A stretch of DNA of 64,000 nucleotides from Niallia endozanthoxylica (GTDB lineage Bacteria; Bacillota; Bacilli; Bacillales; Cytobacillaceae). The position numbers and the translations under genes were made by a program. Position 1 is the first letter of the stretch. Each line of letters starts with the position of its first letter. Below are positions 9,132 to 17,829 of this stretch, in pieces. The stretch is taken from the NCBI RefSeq assembly GCF_008710145.1, contig NZ_VYKL01000045.1, forward strand, positions 62,001-126,000. Reading direction: 5' to 3'. Below the pieces are notes generated by a model, which was given only the letters and a program-made list of their open reading frames with translations, made no database searches and was not told where the DNA came from.

Positions 9132-9422
9132 TTGTCGCGATATAAACAAAGAGGGTCTGGATTTTGCGTTTTTCCCGGCTATAATTGGTGCGGGCCTGGG
9201 TGTAACGGTCCTGGTGCTCCTATTAATGAGCTTGATGCCTTATGCAAACGGCATGATAGATGTTACAGAAAGCATCACAACCGCTGTGAATGTGATCAGG
9301 AATTCCTCCACAGCCTCCGCCATAAAATAAACCCTCATACAAAAGAAGGAAGACAAGCTAAATTAATCTATGACTATATGAAATTTCAAACCCTTTTTAC
9401 CTGTAGTTTTTATAGAAAATAG
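9132..9422 (+). CDS. phospholipase A2-like small protein
   Basis: A 96-residue product translated from a TTG codon preceded by GGGAGG. It contains the secretory or parvovirus-VP1-type PLA2 signature: a calcium-loop-like NWCGPGCNGPG, the catalytic-type CKRHDRCYRKH (His-Asp adjacent), and several cysteines (CECD). No signal peptide is visible. The His-Asp dyad and glycine-rich loop suggest Ca2+-dependent lipid hydrolysis, but activity and cellular location are inference. Its 3' end overlaps a small opposing reading frame by 60 bp. Confidence 0.7.
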   Translation: MSRYKQRGSGFCVFPGYNWCGPGCNGPGAPINELDALCKRHDRCYRKHHNRCECDQEFLHSLRHKINPHTKEGRQAKLIYDYMKFQTLFTCSFYRK

Positions 9423-9539
9423 TATCTGACCATCGTTTAATACTACAAATGCCGTACCAATACTTCCGGCTATCTGGTATGGTACGGTTCTGTTCCATAC
9501 ATATTCCCCATACCGCTCTTTCTTTTTCTTCTTGGACAT
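9363..9539 (-). CDS. hypothetical small protein
   Basis: A 58-residue frame starting MSKKKKKERYGEYVWN with GGGAG nine bases upstream. It contains TVPYQIAGSIGTAFVVLNDG, with balanced composition that looks coding. Its last 20 codons overlap the end of the convergent PLA2-like gene. I do not recognise it. Confidence 0.45.
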   Translation of the reverse strand: MSKKKKKERYGEYVWNRTVPYQIAGSIGTAFVVLNDGQILFSIKTTGKKGLKFHIVID

Positions 9540-9810
9540 TTCTCGAACTCCCTGACTAATAATCACTTCATTCTCCCTTCTACGACAATTCAAACCTATC
9601 TATCTACATTTTTTAAGAATTATCACTAATCTATCTCCGTTAACTTTACTTATTCGCTTCTTCTACTCATTCTTAGACAAAATGCATTCTTATTTCAAGG
9701 ATTTAATGCAGATTCTTATCTATGAATGAAGGAATTTGAATAACGGTTTTTATCATAAAAGCATTGCCTCTATGTTACAATTAGGAAAAATATAACGGGA
9801 GCTGATAGAA

Positions 9811-10449
9811 ATGACTAACAATTCTAAAAAAGACCTTCAAATGGAATCGGTTGTTCTTTATCTCATTTCAAGTATGTTAATCCCTTTCGCTGTTCTTAAC
9901 TATTTCAATGTTTATATATGGAATATGAGCTTTAACCCGGTAGACTTTGTATTGAAGCCTCTTATCCTTGCTCCAGTTGCTAGCCTATTACTTGCTTTAT
10001 TAACAGAGTGGGGAATCTATGCATGCAATTATGTAAAACGTCTAAGCCTAACGATTAAAAAGCAAAATGGCCGATTTTCTCTCAAGGTAGTGGAAAAGAG
10101 TCTACCCATCCATGTCATCAATCAAAGTTACCTCAACGAAGTTCAAATTAAAAACAGTACAATTGTAGATATGCGAATTAAAGATCAGGATTCTCTCTCC
10201 TTTGACCCTTCTATTGAAGTAATTAAATTATTTAATCATAATCAGCAAGTTAATATTCACTATTTATTAGAAAATGCCAATCTTCTCATCCAAAGTAATG
10301 CCCTCAAGAATAAGCCAATTACGTTTATTGTTGATAGTAAAAAAGAGCGTAATCGAACCATCTCTAAAATCTGGCTGAAGCTAATCCTTAATCCGAACTC
10401 TAAGTCAGCTAAAGATGATATTCATACAATAAAAAGGCTTGTTTATTAG
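9811..10449 (+). CDS. hypothetical membrane-anchored protein
   Basis: A 212-residue protein with two N-terminal membrane helices (about residues 12-32 and 45-70) followed by a soluble, mostly beta-like C-terminal domain (ending KSAKDDIHTIKRLVY). CGGGAGCTG lies upstream of the ATG. I recognise no family. It stands alone between the PLA2-like gene and ahpC. Confidence 0.6.
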   Translation: MTNNSKKDLQMESVVLYLISSMLIPFAVLNYFNVYIWNMSFNPVDFVLKPLILAPVASLLLALLTEWGIYACNYVKRLSLTIKKQNGRFSLKVVEKSLPIHVINQSYLNEVQIKNSTIVDMRIKDQDSLSFDPSIEVIKLFNHNQQVNIHYLLENANLLIQSNALKNKPITFIVDSKKERNRTISKIWLKLILNPNSKSAKDDIHTIKRLVY

Positions 10450-10898
10450 CGTCATTAGTATACCAACTTAGACTATTCCCCTCCTGCTAGCAGTTTGTTG
10501 CCTGCAACAAGAAAAAATAACAAATACCTTTAAAGTATTAACCCTACATTCATAACCATGTAAACATCCCGGACCTCTCAACTTATGTGATATAGATGTG
10601 ATCAGTGCTCCTCATACGCCTGATTCTCCATTAGCAGCAAAGAATAGGACAAATAAGTAAGGGCAATCAGGCTGAGCCTACTTGTTTCACCACCTTATAA
10701 ACCAACTCTCAACTATTTCTAAAACAGACTCTGCTGTAATATCGTGGAATAAATTAGAGAATGTATTATTAGCATCCCCTTCCTTTCCTCTTATTAACAA
10801 ACCACTTTACATCTCCAGCCTTCCCCATAGAGCCTTTCATCGCTATTTCCTATATAATGATAATAATTACTTATTTAAAATAACTTTAAATTAAATGG
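10450..10898. other. gene-free stretch upstream of ahpC
   Basis: No convincing gene is seen. A 70-codon open frame at 10682-10894 lacks a ribosome binding site and has random-looking composition. The right end is AT-rich and leads into the ahpC promoter. Confidence 0.5.
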
Positions 10899-10927
10899 TT
10901 GACACTTCGTGTAATTTATATAATAAT
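10899..10927 (+). promoter_or_regulatory. ahpC sigma-A promoter
   Basis: TTGACA at 10899-10904 is followed 17 bp later by AATAAT (10922-10927) in a TATAATAATAATTATT tract. The start of ahpC lies about 75 bp downstream. Confidence 0.65.
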
Positions 10928-10937
10928 AATTATTGAA

Positions 10938-10952
10938 TTAGAATCATTCTAA
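10938..10952. promoter_or_regulatory. PerR box of ahpC
   Basis: TTAGAATCATTCTAA is a perfect 7-1-7 inverted repeat close to the PerR consensus TTATAATNATTATAA. It lies just after the -10 element, at the expected transcription start, where PerR would block transcription until peroxide oxidises it. Fur boxes have the same geometry, so PerR is chosen because the gene is ahpC. Confidence 0.75.
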
Positions 10953-11002
10953 TCAAAACAAACTAAAGTTCATTACCCATATATACTAGGAGGAAATACA
11001 TT

Positions 11003-11566
11003 ATGTCTCTAATCGGAAAAGAAGTACAACCATTCAAAGCAACTGCATATAAAAATGGGGAGTTTATTGAAGTAACAGAAGAAAATTTTAAAGGTCAATG
11101 GAGTGTTGTTTGCTTCTACCCTGCAGACTTTACATTTGTATGCCCTACAGAACTTGAAGACTTGCAAACACAATATCCAGCACTGAAAGAACTTGGTGTT
11201 GAGGTATATTCCGTTTCAACAGACAGCCATTTCACTCATAAAGCATGGCATGATACATCAGAAGCAATTGGAAAAATTACTTACACAATGATTGGTGATC
11301 CATCACACCAAATCTCACGTAACTTTGATGTACTGATTGAAGAAGAGGGACTAGCTGACCGCGGAACATTTATTATTGATCCAGACGGCGTTATCCAAGC
11401 TCTTGAAATTAACGCAGACGGAATTGGCCGTGATGCAAGCACACTTATTAATAAAATTAAGGCAGCACAGTATGTTCGTAACAATCCTGGTGAAGTTTGC
11501 CCGGCAAAATGGCAGGAAGGCTCCGAAACACTTAAGCCAAGCCTAGACCTTGTAGGAAAAATTTAA
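11003..11566 (+). CDS. ahpC: alkyl hydroperoxide reductase subunit C (peroxiredoxin)
   Basis: The 187-residue typical 2-Cys peroxiredoxin has the peroxidatic cysteine in FYPADFTFVCPTELED (near residue 47) and the resolving cysteine in NPGEVCPAKWQEG near the C-terminus. It reduces H2O2 and organic peroxides in the cytosol. GGAGG lies upstream of the ATG. No ahpF reductase follows, unlike the usual ahpCF operon; a terminator comes directly after the gene, so the reductant must be encoded elsewhere. The promoter carries a PerR-type box. Confidence 0.95.
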   Translation: MSLIGKEVQPFKATAYKNGEFIEVTEENFKGQWSVVCFYPADFTFVCPTELEDLQTQYPALKELGVEVYSVSTDSHFTHKAWHDTSEAIGKITYTMIGDPSHQISRNFDVLIEEEGLADRGTFIIDPDGVIQALEINADGIGRDASTLINKIKAAQYVRNNPGEVCPAKWQEGSETLKPSLDLVGKI

Positions 11567-11580
11567 TAATTATATATACA

Positions 11581-11607
11581 AAAGCGCTTGGATATCTAAG
11601 CGCTTTT
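11581..11607 (+). terminator. ahpC terminator
   Basis: AAAGCGCTT and AAGCGCTTT form a perfect stem around an 8-base loop, followed by TTGTTTTG. Confidence 0.85.
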
Positions 11608-11767
11608 GTTTTGCTCTTTAAAATCATGCAGCAGAAAAGATTGGTTGCTGCTCTATTTGTACATCTTCCCTTTGGTGTTATGATGAAAGCACATTTTCTC
11701 CGTTTTCCTACGCGTGTCCCTTCCAAAAGCATATGCTACAGTAAAGAAGCTAAAGGAAGGTGATAAA

Positions 11768-11974
11768 GTGATTGATATAATCCTGTATCCAATATTAGTT
11801 GGAATCATCATCTATGGAATTATCATGGTAAGGTTTATCATGAACTATCAAAATAAAGAAGTAATAAATCATTTAACAAAAGATACATCCGCTAAATCGG
11901 AAGCAGAAAACACTCCCTCTTCTGCAAAAGTGCCTGCAGCTATCTCTCAATCTATAAACCGCATAGATAAATAA
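11768..11974 (+). CDS. small single-pass membrane protein
   Basis: A 68-residue product from a GTG start with AAGGAAGGTGA seven bases upstream. It has one N-terminal membrane helix (ILYPILVGIIIYGIIMVRFI) and a hydrophilic Ser/Ala-rich tail. The in-frame ATG at 11714 has no ribosome binding site and was rejected. Function unknown. Confidence 0.55.
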   Translation: MIDIILYPILVGIIIYGIIMVRFIMNYQNKEVINHLTKDTSAKSEAENTPSSAKVPAAISQSINRIDK

Positions 11975-12370
11975 TAACAATAGTGTAACTTATTTTTTAT
12001 ATAGAAAGGGGGGCAGTGAATCGTTCAGTTATTATTATTTTCCATTCTCGTTGGATTATTTCTTCTGCCCCATTCAACTATATTAATACTCTCCCTGCTT
12101 TCCCAGTGAAAACTTTCTCACAAAAGCTTTATTGCTAGAATTTTCCCTTCTATTTGTCAAAAGCCCCACATTTGAATTCAAGGGTTGCCCCTACCAATAC
12201 ATTCCTCAGATTCGCCAAGTTCCAGGTTATGATTATATTGATATAGTCCATCAATCGAAATACATAGTAGATATGACTCTGCTTAACCAAATGGTTCATT
12301 ATCTTAATAAAATTTTTTCGCCACAAAAATTTATTTAAGAAAGATACTATCTCCCTTAATATTTAGAAAT
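11975..12370. other. gene-poor stretch
   Basis: A 68-codon open frame at 12132-12338 (containing CPYQYIPQIRQVPGYDYIDI) looks faintly coding but has no ribosome binding site and may be a gene remnant. Nothing else was recognised. Confidence 0.35.
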
Positions 12371-12404
12371 AAGGGTCCTGTCACTAATTGAACAGGACCC
12401 TTTG
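12371..12404 (+). terminator. rho-independent terminator
   Basis: AAGGGTCCTGT pairs with ACAGGACCCTT across a 10-base loop, followed by TGTCAGTT. It closes whatever is transcribed from the left. Confidence 0.7.
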
Positions 12405-12474
12405 TCAGTTATTCATTCTGTTATTTTTATGATATAGTTGTGGCAAAATGAACATAGCAAACGAGGTAACTAAA

Positions 12475-13341
12475 ATGAAACTAATTGCATCGGATTTAGA
12501 TGGAACACTTTTAAATGAAATAGGAGAAATCAGTCAAGAAAATATCCAAGCGATTATTAAAGCAGAAGAAAAAGGACTGACCTTTGTTGTGGCAACAGGC
12601 AGATCGTATGATTCTGCAAAAAGAATCCTTACAAAAGCAGGAATTTTGTGTCCAATTATATGTCTAAATGGTGCTGCTGCATATGACATAAATGGGAGGT
12701 TAATTCGCAATATCCCTATGGATGCAGCAGTTTGTCGCAAAATTGTGTCAGTTTGCCAAAAGGCGGAAATGTATACAGAGCTTTTTATGGAAAACAGCGT
12801 ACTTTCCTCTGGAAAAGATAATTTCATGGACGTAGCCATTCAGATGTTTAAAAACGTTATGCCTAACTCCACAGAAGAAGAAATTCGCCATGTTGTGGAG
12901 AGGCGTTTTCAAGATGAAAATGTGCAATTCACCGATAACCTTGAAAAGCAAATTTCCAACGAAAATAACACGATCTATAAAGTACTCAGTTTTTCTCTCG
13001 ATGAAAAGAAGTTAGCGGAGGCATATAATGAGCTAAAAAATGAACCTGGGATGATTATTACATCCTCCGGCCACATGAATCTTGAATTCAACCATCCAGA
13101 TGCAAAGAAAGGACTGGCTTTGAAAGAACTTGTGAATAGTATGGGAATTGACATGAGGGATGTCATGGCTCTTGGGGACAATTTAAATGATAAGAGCATG
13201 CTTGAGGAAGTAGGACGCGGCGTTGCTATGGGAAATGCTGCGGAGGAAATTAAAGAGCTATGCAAGTATACAACGAAACGAAATACTGAGCATGGGGTAG
13301 CCTATGCAATCGAAGAGATGTTAAGAGATTGTTCTCTATAA
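12475..13341 (+). CDS. Cof-type HAD phosphatase
   Basis: A 288-residue HAD-IIB hydrolase. Motif I LIASDLDGTLLN lies at the N-terminus, the nucleophile Asp precedes the acid/base Asp, motif II is VVATGRSY, and the C-terminal motif III/IV region is KGLALKELV then VMALGDNLNDKSML. Such enzymes dephosphorylate sugar phosphates, flavin or PLP-type substrates; the substrate here cannot be read from sequence. The start at 12475 was chosen because it begins directly before the nucleophile strand with GAGGT upstream. An upstream ATG at 12448 is less likely. Confidence 0.85.
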   Translation: MKLIASDLDGTLLNEIGEISQENIQAIIKAEEKGLTFVVATGRSYDSAKRILTKAGILCPIICLNGAAAYDINGRLIRNIPMDAAVCRKIVSVCQKAEMYTELFMENSVLSSGKDNFMDVAIQMFKNVMPNSTEEEIRHVVERRFQDENVQFTDNLEKQISNENNTIYKVLSFSLDEKKLAEAYNELKNEPGMIITSSGHMNLEFNHPDAKKGLALKELVNSMGIDMRDVMALGDNLNDKSMLEEVGRGVAMGNAAEEIKELCKYTTKRNTEHGVAYAIEEMLRDCSL

Positions 13342-13379
13342 AGTATCAGGCACCTTCCAAACTGGACGGTGCCAATACT
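13340..13379. terminator. bidirectional terminator derived from the GTGTCAGGCACC repeat
   Basis: AAAGTATCAGGCACC and GGTGCCAATACTTT form an inverted repeat between two convergent genes. AGTATCAGGCACC matches the GTGTCAGGCACC repeat arm at most positions, so this looks like a shortened and diverged copy. Confidence 0.6.
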
Positions 13380-13383
13380 TTAC

Positions 13384-14052
13384 CTATTGTCCGATAACCA
13401 ATTCAGTTTCATTTTCTCTTCTTAGAACTTCTAATGCTACTTCTTTTGCCGACTTTAATCTTGAGCGGTCGGTTACAAAGTTATTTTCATCCCAAAAAGG
13501 GGTATCCATGCCTCCCATATATACACCAGAAACAGAAATAGATGTATTCTCTAATTCTTTTACTAATGCTTCCGTAAACCCACGAATAGCAAACTTACTC
13601 GCACAATACGCTGTTTCATGAACCTTTCCATATAATCCAGCTGTTGAAATAATGTTCATGATTTTCCCGGTATTTCTTTCTAAAAAAGCAGGTAATATTG
13701 CTTTTGTAACATAAATCGTTCCCTTTACATTTGTATCAATCATGGAGCTAATCTCATCGGCTTTGATTTCCTGGAGAGGGCCGAAGTAACCGACGCCTGC
13801 ATTATTAATCACTTGGTCAATGTTTTCCGTCTCATTCAAATGGGAGATCATTTGTTCAACCATCTTTGCATCTGTTATATCACAAGGAATGGTTATCGCA
13901 TTTCCATTTGTCTTTTCTATCATTTGACAAACTTCATCTAGACTGGAAGATGTTCTTCCAACCAAAATAATTCGATTCTCCTTTTCAGCATAAGCAAGGG
14001 CAAGTTCTTTTCCCAACCCCGTACCTGCCCCTGTAATTAGGATTGTTTTCAT
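13384..14052 (-). CDS. short-chain dehydrogenase/reductase
   Basis: A 222-residue classical SDR. It has the NAD(P)-binding TGAGTGLG motif near residue 8, NNAGVG near residue 87, and the catalytic Ser (IISTAG) and Tyr-x-x-x-Lys (YCASK) near residues 138-156. The length and short C-terminus resemble YqjQ/DltE-type SDRs. The Arg in VGRTSS after strand 2 suggests NADP(H). The substrate is unknown. It stands alone, convergent with the Cof-type phosphatase. Confidence 0.85.
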   Translation of the reverse strand: MKTILITGAGTGLGKELALAYAEKENRIILVGRTSSSLDEVCQMIEKTNGNAITIPCDITDAKMVEQMISHLNETENIDQVINNAGVGYFGPLQEIKADEISSMIDTNVKGTIYVTKAILPAFLERNTGKIMNIISTAGLYGKVHETAYCASKFAIRGFTEALVKELENTSISVSGVYMGGMDTPFWDENNFVTDRSRLKSAKEVALEVLRRENETELVIGQ

Positions 14053-14109
14053 ACATTACACCTCTGCATTATTTAATACTAGGTTGTATTAAGCAACCAT
14101 TTGGATGCA

Positions 14110-15306
14110 TCACGAAAGTTTGCTCTTCAGGTCAGTTAAAAAGCTTGTGCCATAATGAGGCATGTTTACTTGGAAGTTTTCAGCAACGGTTGCCCCTATA
14201 TCAGCAAAGGTCTTTCTAACAGGAAGCTCAAAGCCTTCCTTTATGCGCTTCGAATAGACAAGGAGCGGAACATATTCCCTTGTATGATCAGTGCCTGGGT
14301 GAACCGGGTCATTCCCATGGTCAGCTGTAATAATGAGAAGATCATCTTCATTCATGTTAGGAAGCACTTCTGACAATCTTACATCAAATTCTTCTAGTGC
14401 CTTTCCATAGCCAATGGGATCACGGCGATGGCCATATAAGGCATCAAAATCAACAAGATTTAAAAAGCTTAAACCAGTAAAATCCATCGATAAAGTGTCC
14501 ATAAGTTTATCCATTCCATCTTGATTTGAAATCGTCCTGAGTGACTTCGTAACACCCTCGCCATCGTAAATATCTGAAATCTTTCCTATGGCAATCACAT
14601 CATGCCCTGAATCCTTTAACTCATTCATCACAGTCCGTCCAAATGGCTTTAAAGCATAATCATGGCGGTTCGAAGTCCGTTTAAACTCCCCTGGCTGTCC
14701 TACAAAAGGTCTAGCAATCACACGTCCCACCATATATTTTTCATCGAGCGTTAATTCACGAGCTATTTTACAAATTTGGTATAACTCATCAAGCGGAACA
14801 ATTTCTTCATGGGCAGCAATTTGAAGAACAGAGTCGGCTGAAGTGTAGACAATTAGTGCCCCTGTTTTCATATGCTCTTCTCCTAGTTCATCAAGAATGG
14901 CTGTTCCGCTGGCAGGGATATTTCCAATGATTTTCCTGCCGGTACGTGTTTCTAATTCATGAATAAGCTCATCGGGAAAACCCTCCGGAAAAACTTGAAA
15001 TGGAGTTTGAATATTTAAACCCATTATCTCCCAATGTCCTGTCATCGTATCTTTTCCCGCAGAGGATTCCTCCATTTTTGTGAAGACTGCTAAAGGTTTT
15101 TCGGCCTTTTCAATTCCTTTCAGCTGCTTAATATTACTTAATCCAAGTTTTGCCATATTAGGCATATGAAGCCCATTCATTTCTTCAGCAATATGTCCAA
15201 GTGTATCAGACCCCTTATCACCAAATGCCTCCGCATCAGGAGCTTCCCCAATTCCAACTGAATCCATTACAACTAGAAAAATTCGTTTAAACATATTCTT
15301 TTCCAT
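14110..15306 (-). CDS. deoB: phosphopentomutase
   Basis: The 398-residue product matches DeoB throughout: FLVVMDSVGIGEAPDA at the start (metal-binding Asp), SAGKDTMTGHWE (phosphorylated Thr near residue 90), DFDALYGHRRDP, and the C-terminal metal site TADHGNDPVHPGTDHTRE. It interconverts ribose or deoxyribose 1- and 5-phosphates, linking Pdp and DeoD to DeoC. An ATG at 15306 with GGGGG upstream was kept; an internal ATG four codons later is possible. It is the last gene of the nucleoside salvage block, following the AmiS-like gene. Confidence 0.95.
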   Translation of the reverse strand: MEKNMFKRIFLVVMDSVGIGEAPDAEAFGDKGSDTLGHIAEEMNGLHMPNMAKLGLSNIKQLKGIEKAEKPLAVFTKMEESSAGKDTMTGHWEIMGLNIQTPFQVFPEGFPDELIHELETRTGRKIIGNIPASGTAILDELGEEHMKTGALIVYTSADSVLQIAAHEEIVPLDELYQICKIARELTLDEKYMVGRVIARPFVGQPGEFKRTSNRHDYALKPFGRTVMNELKDSGHDVIAIGKISDIYDGEGVTKSLRTISNQDGMDKLMDTLSMDFTGLSFLNLVDFDALYGHRRDPIGYGKALEEFDVRLSEVLPNMNEDDLLIITADHGNDPVHPGTDHTREYVPLLVYSKRIKEGFELPVRKTFADIGATVAENFQVNMPHYGTSFLTDLKSKLS

Positions 15307-15380
15307 CTTTTTTATCCCCCTAGATTTTATAAAAAAGAAACGACTCCAAAAAATTCCAAATCATCATGGATCATTACACT

Positions 15381-15998
15381 TTACGTTTTTCCACTTGCGG
15401 GTAGTATGATTGAAATCTTTAATTTAAACAAACCGATAGCAAAATATACAATCGAGCCGATCATGACAACGTACCATATTTGATTGACAATCGGTGTATT
15501 CCATATACCCATAAAATATAAAAGGGACGGGATTGTTAATGTGACCCATGACTGTATAAAAGCAACCTTGCCAAGAAAATGGTCAATTTTCATTTGCAGG
15601 GTATTAGATAAAAAGAATAGCAGCCAAAGAAACGCCCACATTCCCCATGTTAAGGCACCAATCCCATCATGGAAGTGAACAATGGCTGTAACTGTATAAA
15701 CAATCGCAACAACCACTACCCATAAACAAAACCAGCCAAGCCCTTTACTATCTAGTCCCATTAATGCAGTAATGCCAAAATATAAATACGTCAGTCCAAA
15801 CAAAAAGATAGAAGCAAAGTTATACAGCTCCCAATGGCTTTGTTCTGAAGTGATGATTAAATAAAACGGAATAATGACTTGAATCATTCCTACAAAAAGG
15901 TTAAATACTCCAACACTTTTCGCTTCAGCTTTTCCAACAATCAGCAAGCTATTCAGAAACAATACTGCACCTGAAAGAAACAAACCTACAAAGCTCAT
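15381..15998 (-). CDS. AmiS/UreI-family amide or urea channel
   Basis: A 205-residue protein with six to seven membrane helices, starting MSFVGLFLSGAVLFLNSLLI and containing NFASIFLFGLTYLYFGI and WGMWAFLWLLFFLSN, all typical of the AmiS/UreI family. These proton-gated or facilitated channels pass urea or short amides. No urease or amidase gene is nearby. The only good ribosome binding site (AAGGAGGTG) lies about 45 bases upstream of the ATG. Between the two is a GGGA/TCCC hairpin and a possible 8-codon leader starting TTG whose TGA ends just before the ATG. Translation may therefore be coupled to the leader or controlled by the hairpin. Confidence 0.85.
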   Translation of the reverse strand: MSFVGLFLSGAVLFLNSLLIVGKAEAKSVGVFNLFVGMIQVIIPFYLIITSEQSHWELYNFASIFLFGLTYLYFGITALMGLDSKGLGWFCLWVVVVAIVYTVTAIVHFHDGIGALTWGMWAFLWLLFFLSNTLQMKIDHFLGKVAFIQSWVTLTIPSLLYFMGIWNTPIVNQIWYVVMIGSIVYFAIGLFKLKISIILPASGKT

Positions 15999-16048
15999 AT
16001 TCAGAGATTATGGGAGGTTTCCCACAATCCTTATTCACCTCCTTAAAA

Positions 16049-16098
16049 TAAGGAAAAGCAATTTTTCACTCCTATATAGGAATGAAAAAATGCTTTTT
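16049..16098 (-). terminator. nupC terminator
   Basis: GCAATTTTTCACTCCTATA and TATAGGAATGAAAAAATGC form a long imperfect hairpin just beyond the nupC stop. It separates nupC from the amiS-like gene, which is therefore likely to be read partly by read-through or from its own promoter. Confidence 0.65.
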
Positions 16099-16105
16099 CA
16101 ATTTA

Positions 16106-17287
16106 TTATAAAACCATACTTACAATGATGGATGATAATACACTTACCAATGATGCACCATATAATAGCTTTAAACCAAACTTAGCGACAACATTTCCCT
16201 TTTGCTCATTTAAACCTTTTACGGCACCTGCAATAATCCCAATAGAAGAGAAGTTCGCAAAGGAAACAAGGAACACTGAAATAATTCCTAATGTTCGTGG
16301 GCTAAATGATTCCTTCATACTTGCCAAATCCATCATCGCAACAAACTCATTCGTGACAAGCTTCGTAGCCATAATACCACCCGCTTCAACTGCCTCTGAG
16401 AAAGGAATACCCATAATAAAGGCAAAAGGTGCAAAAATATAGCCTAACATTCCTTGGAACGAAATACCGAAAATCATCTGAAAAATACTATTAATGGCAG
16501 CAACCAAGGCAACAAATCCGATTAACATAGCACCAACAATGATCGCTACTTTAAAGCCGTCAAGAATATACTCTCCTAGCATTTCAAAAAAGCTTTGCTT
16601 TTCTGCATCTTGGATTTCTAAAATATCTTCTTCTGGTGCAACCGTATATGGATTAATAATGGAAGCGATAATAAATCCACCAAACAAGTTCAGGACAAGT
16701 GCGGTTACTACATATCTAGGTTCAATCATTGTCATATACGCACCAACGATCGACATAGACACCGTTGACATCGCCGACGCACAAAGGGTATATAAGCGGT
16801 TGGCCGGCAATAGACCTAACTGTTTTTTCACCGTAATAAACACTTCAGATTGACCAATCATAGCTGATGCCACTGCATTATATGATTCTAATTTCCCCAT
16901 GCCGTTTACTTTACTAAGTAATAACCCAATCGCTTTCATAACAATTGGCAATACCTTTATATACTGGAGGATTCCAATTAAAACAGATATAAATACAATT
17001 GGCAATAAAACATTAAGAAAGAACGGGGCTTGTCCATCATTGGCAATGCCACCAAACACAAAGGCTACCCCTTCACCTGCATATTCCAACAATTTACCAA
17101 ACACACTAGCAATCACTTTGATTAGTCCCAAACCAAGTGAAGTATTTAGTAATAAGACACATAATATTAATTGAATAATGACCATAAGAATAATCGGCTT
17201 TATTTTGACATCTTTTCGATTGCTACTTACCACATAAGCTAATCCAAAAACTACAAGTAAACCGATGATCGCAATGATGTACTTCAT
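16106..17287 (-). CDS. nupC: NupC-family nucleoside:cation symporter
   Basis: A 393-residue concentrative nucleoside transporter with about ten membrane segments. Conserved motifs are SAMIGQSEVFITVKKQLG near residue 140, EAVEAGGIMATKLVTNEFVAM near residue 300, and SFANFSSIGIIAGAVKG near residue 340. It imports nucleosides with Na+ or H+. It is the fourth gene after pdp, deoC and cdd on the same strand, supplying substrates to that pathway. Confidence 0.92.
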   Translation of the reverse strand: MKYIIAIIGLLVVFGLAYVVSSNRKDVKIKPIILMVIIQLILCVLLLNTSLGLGLIKVIASVFGKLLEYAGEGVAFVFGGIANDGQAPFFLNVLLPIVFISVLIGILQYIKVLPIVMKAIGLLLSKVNGMGKLESYNAVASAMIGQSEVFITVKKQLGLLPANRLYTLCASAMSTVSMSIVGAYMTMIEPRYVVTALVLNLFGGFIIASIINPYTVAPEEDILEIQDAEKQSFFEMLGEYILDGFKVAIIVGAMLIGFVALVAAINSIFQMIFGISFQGMLGYIFAPFAFIMGIPFSEAVEAGGIMATKLVTNEFVAMMDLASMKESFSPRTLGIISVFLVSFANFSSIGIIAGAVKGLNEQKGNVVAKFGLKLLYGASLVSVLSSIIVSMVL

Positions 17288-17366
17288 CGTTAGTCCTCCA
17301 AATGGTGTTAAATTCTTAAGTTGATGTATCCGCTTCCATCCTGTATAAATTCATTCACTTGTTTCG

Positions 17367-17756
17367 TTAATCTTTTAAAGAAAAAGCGCCAGGCAATAAT
17401 TGATCAATCGTCGTTTCAGCTTTAGACCCGTTTAAATTAGCTAAAATAATCTTTGTATCCTTGTCACAAAACTCAGCCATCACCTGACGGCAAGCACCAC
17501 AAGGAGCAATAGGACCTTCCGTATCACCTACTACTACAATCGCTTCAATTTCCTTTCTGCCTTCAGAAACCGCTTTAAAAATTGCCGTTCTTTCTGCACA
17601 GTTGGTTAACCCGTAAGAGGCATTTTCAATGTTGCATCCAAGGAAAACCTGGTTATCTTTTGTTAATAAAGCTGCACCAACCTGAAACTTTGAATAGGGA
17701 GCATAAGCCTTTTTTCGAGCCTCTATCGCCTGATCAAGTAATGTTTGAATATCCAT
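17367..17756 (-). CDS. cdd: cytidine deaminase
   Basis: The 129-residue enzyme has the zinc motif NCAERTAIFKA (catalytic Cys and Glu) and APCGACRQVM (two Cys ligands), the tetrameric Cdd type. It converts cytidine and deoxycytidine to uridine and deoxyuridine, feeding pyrimidine phosphorolysis by Pdp. It lies between deoC and nupC in the same operon. Confidence 0.95.
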   Translation of the reverse strand: MDIQTLLDQAIEARKKAYAPYSKFQVGAALLTKDNQVFLGCNIENASYGLTNCAERTAIFKAVSEGRKEIEAIVVVGDTEGPIAPCGACRQVMAEFCDKDTKIILANLNGSKAETTIDQLLPGAFSLKD

Positions 17757-17829
17757 TGTTTGGTCATCCTTCCTGTTCTAAATGATTTGAGTAGCAGGGC
17801 TGGCCATTAGACCAGCCATCTACTATTTT

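Noticed and set aside
10682..10894. 70-codon frame upstream of ahpC
   Set aside because: It has no ribosome binding site, no coding character, and overlaps the AT-rich promoter region.
12132..12338. 68-codon frame as a gene
   Set aside because: There is no ribosome binding site or recognisable family; it is mentioned only as a possible remnant.
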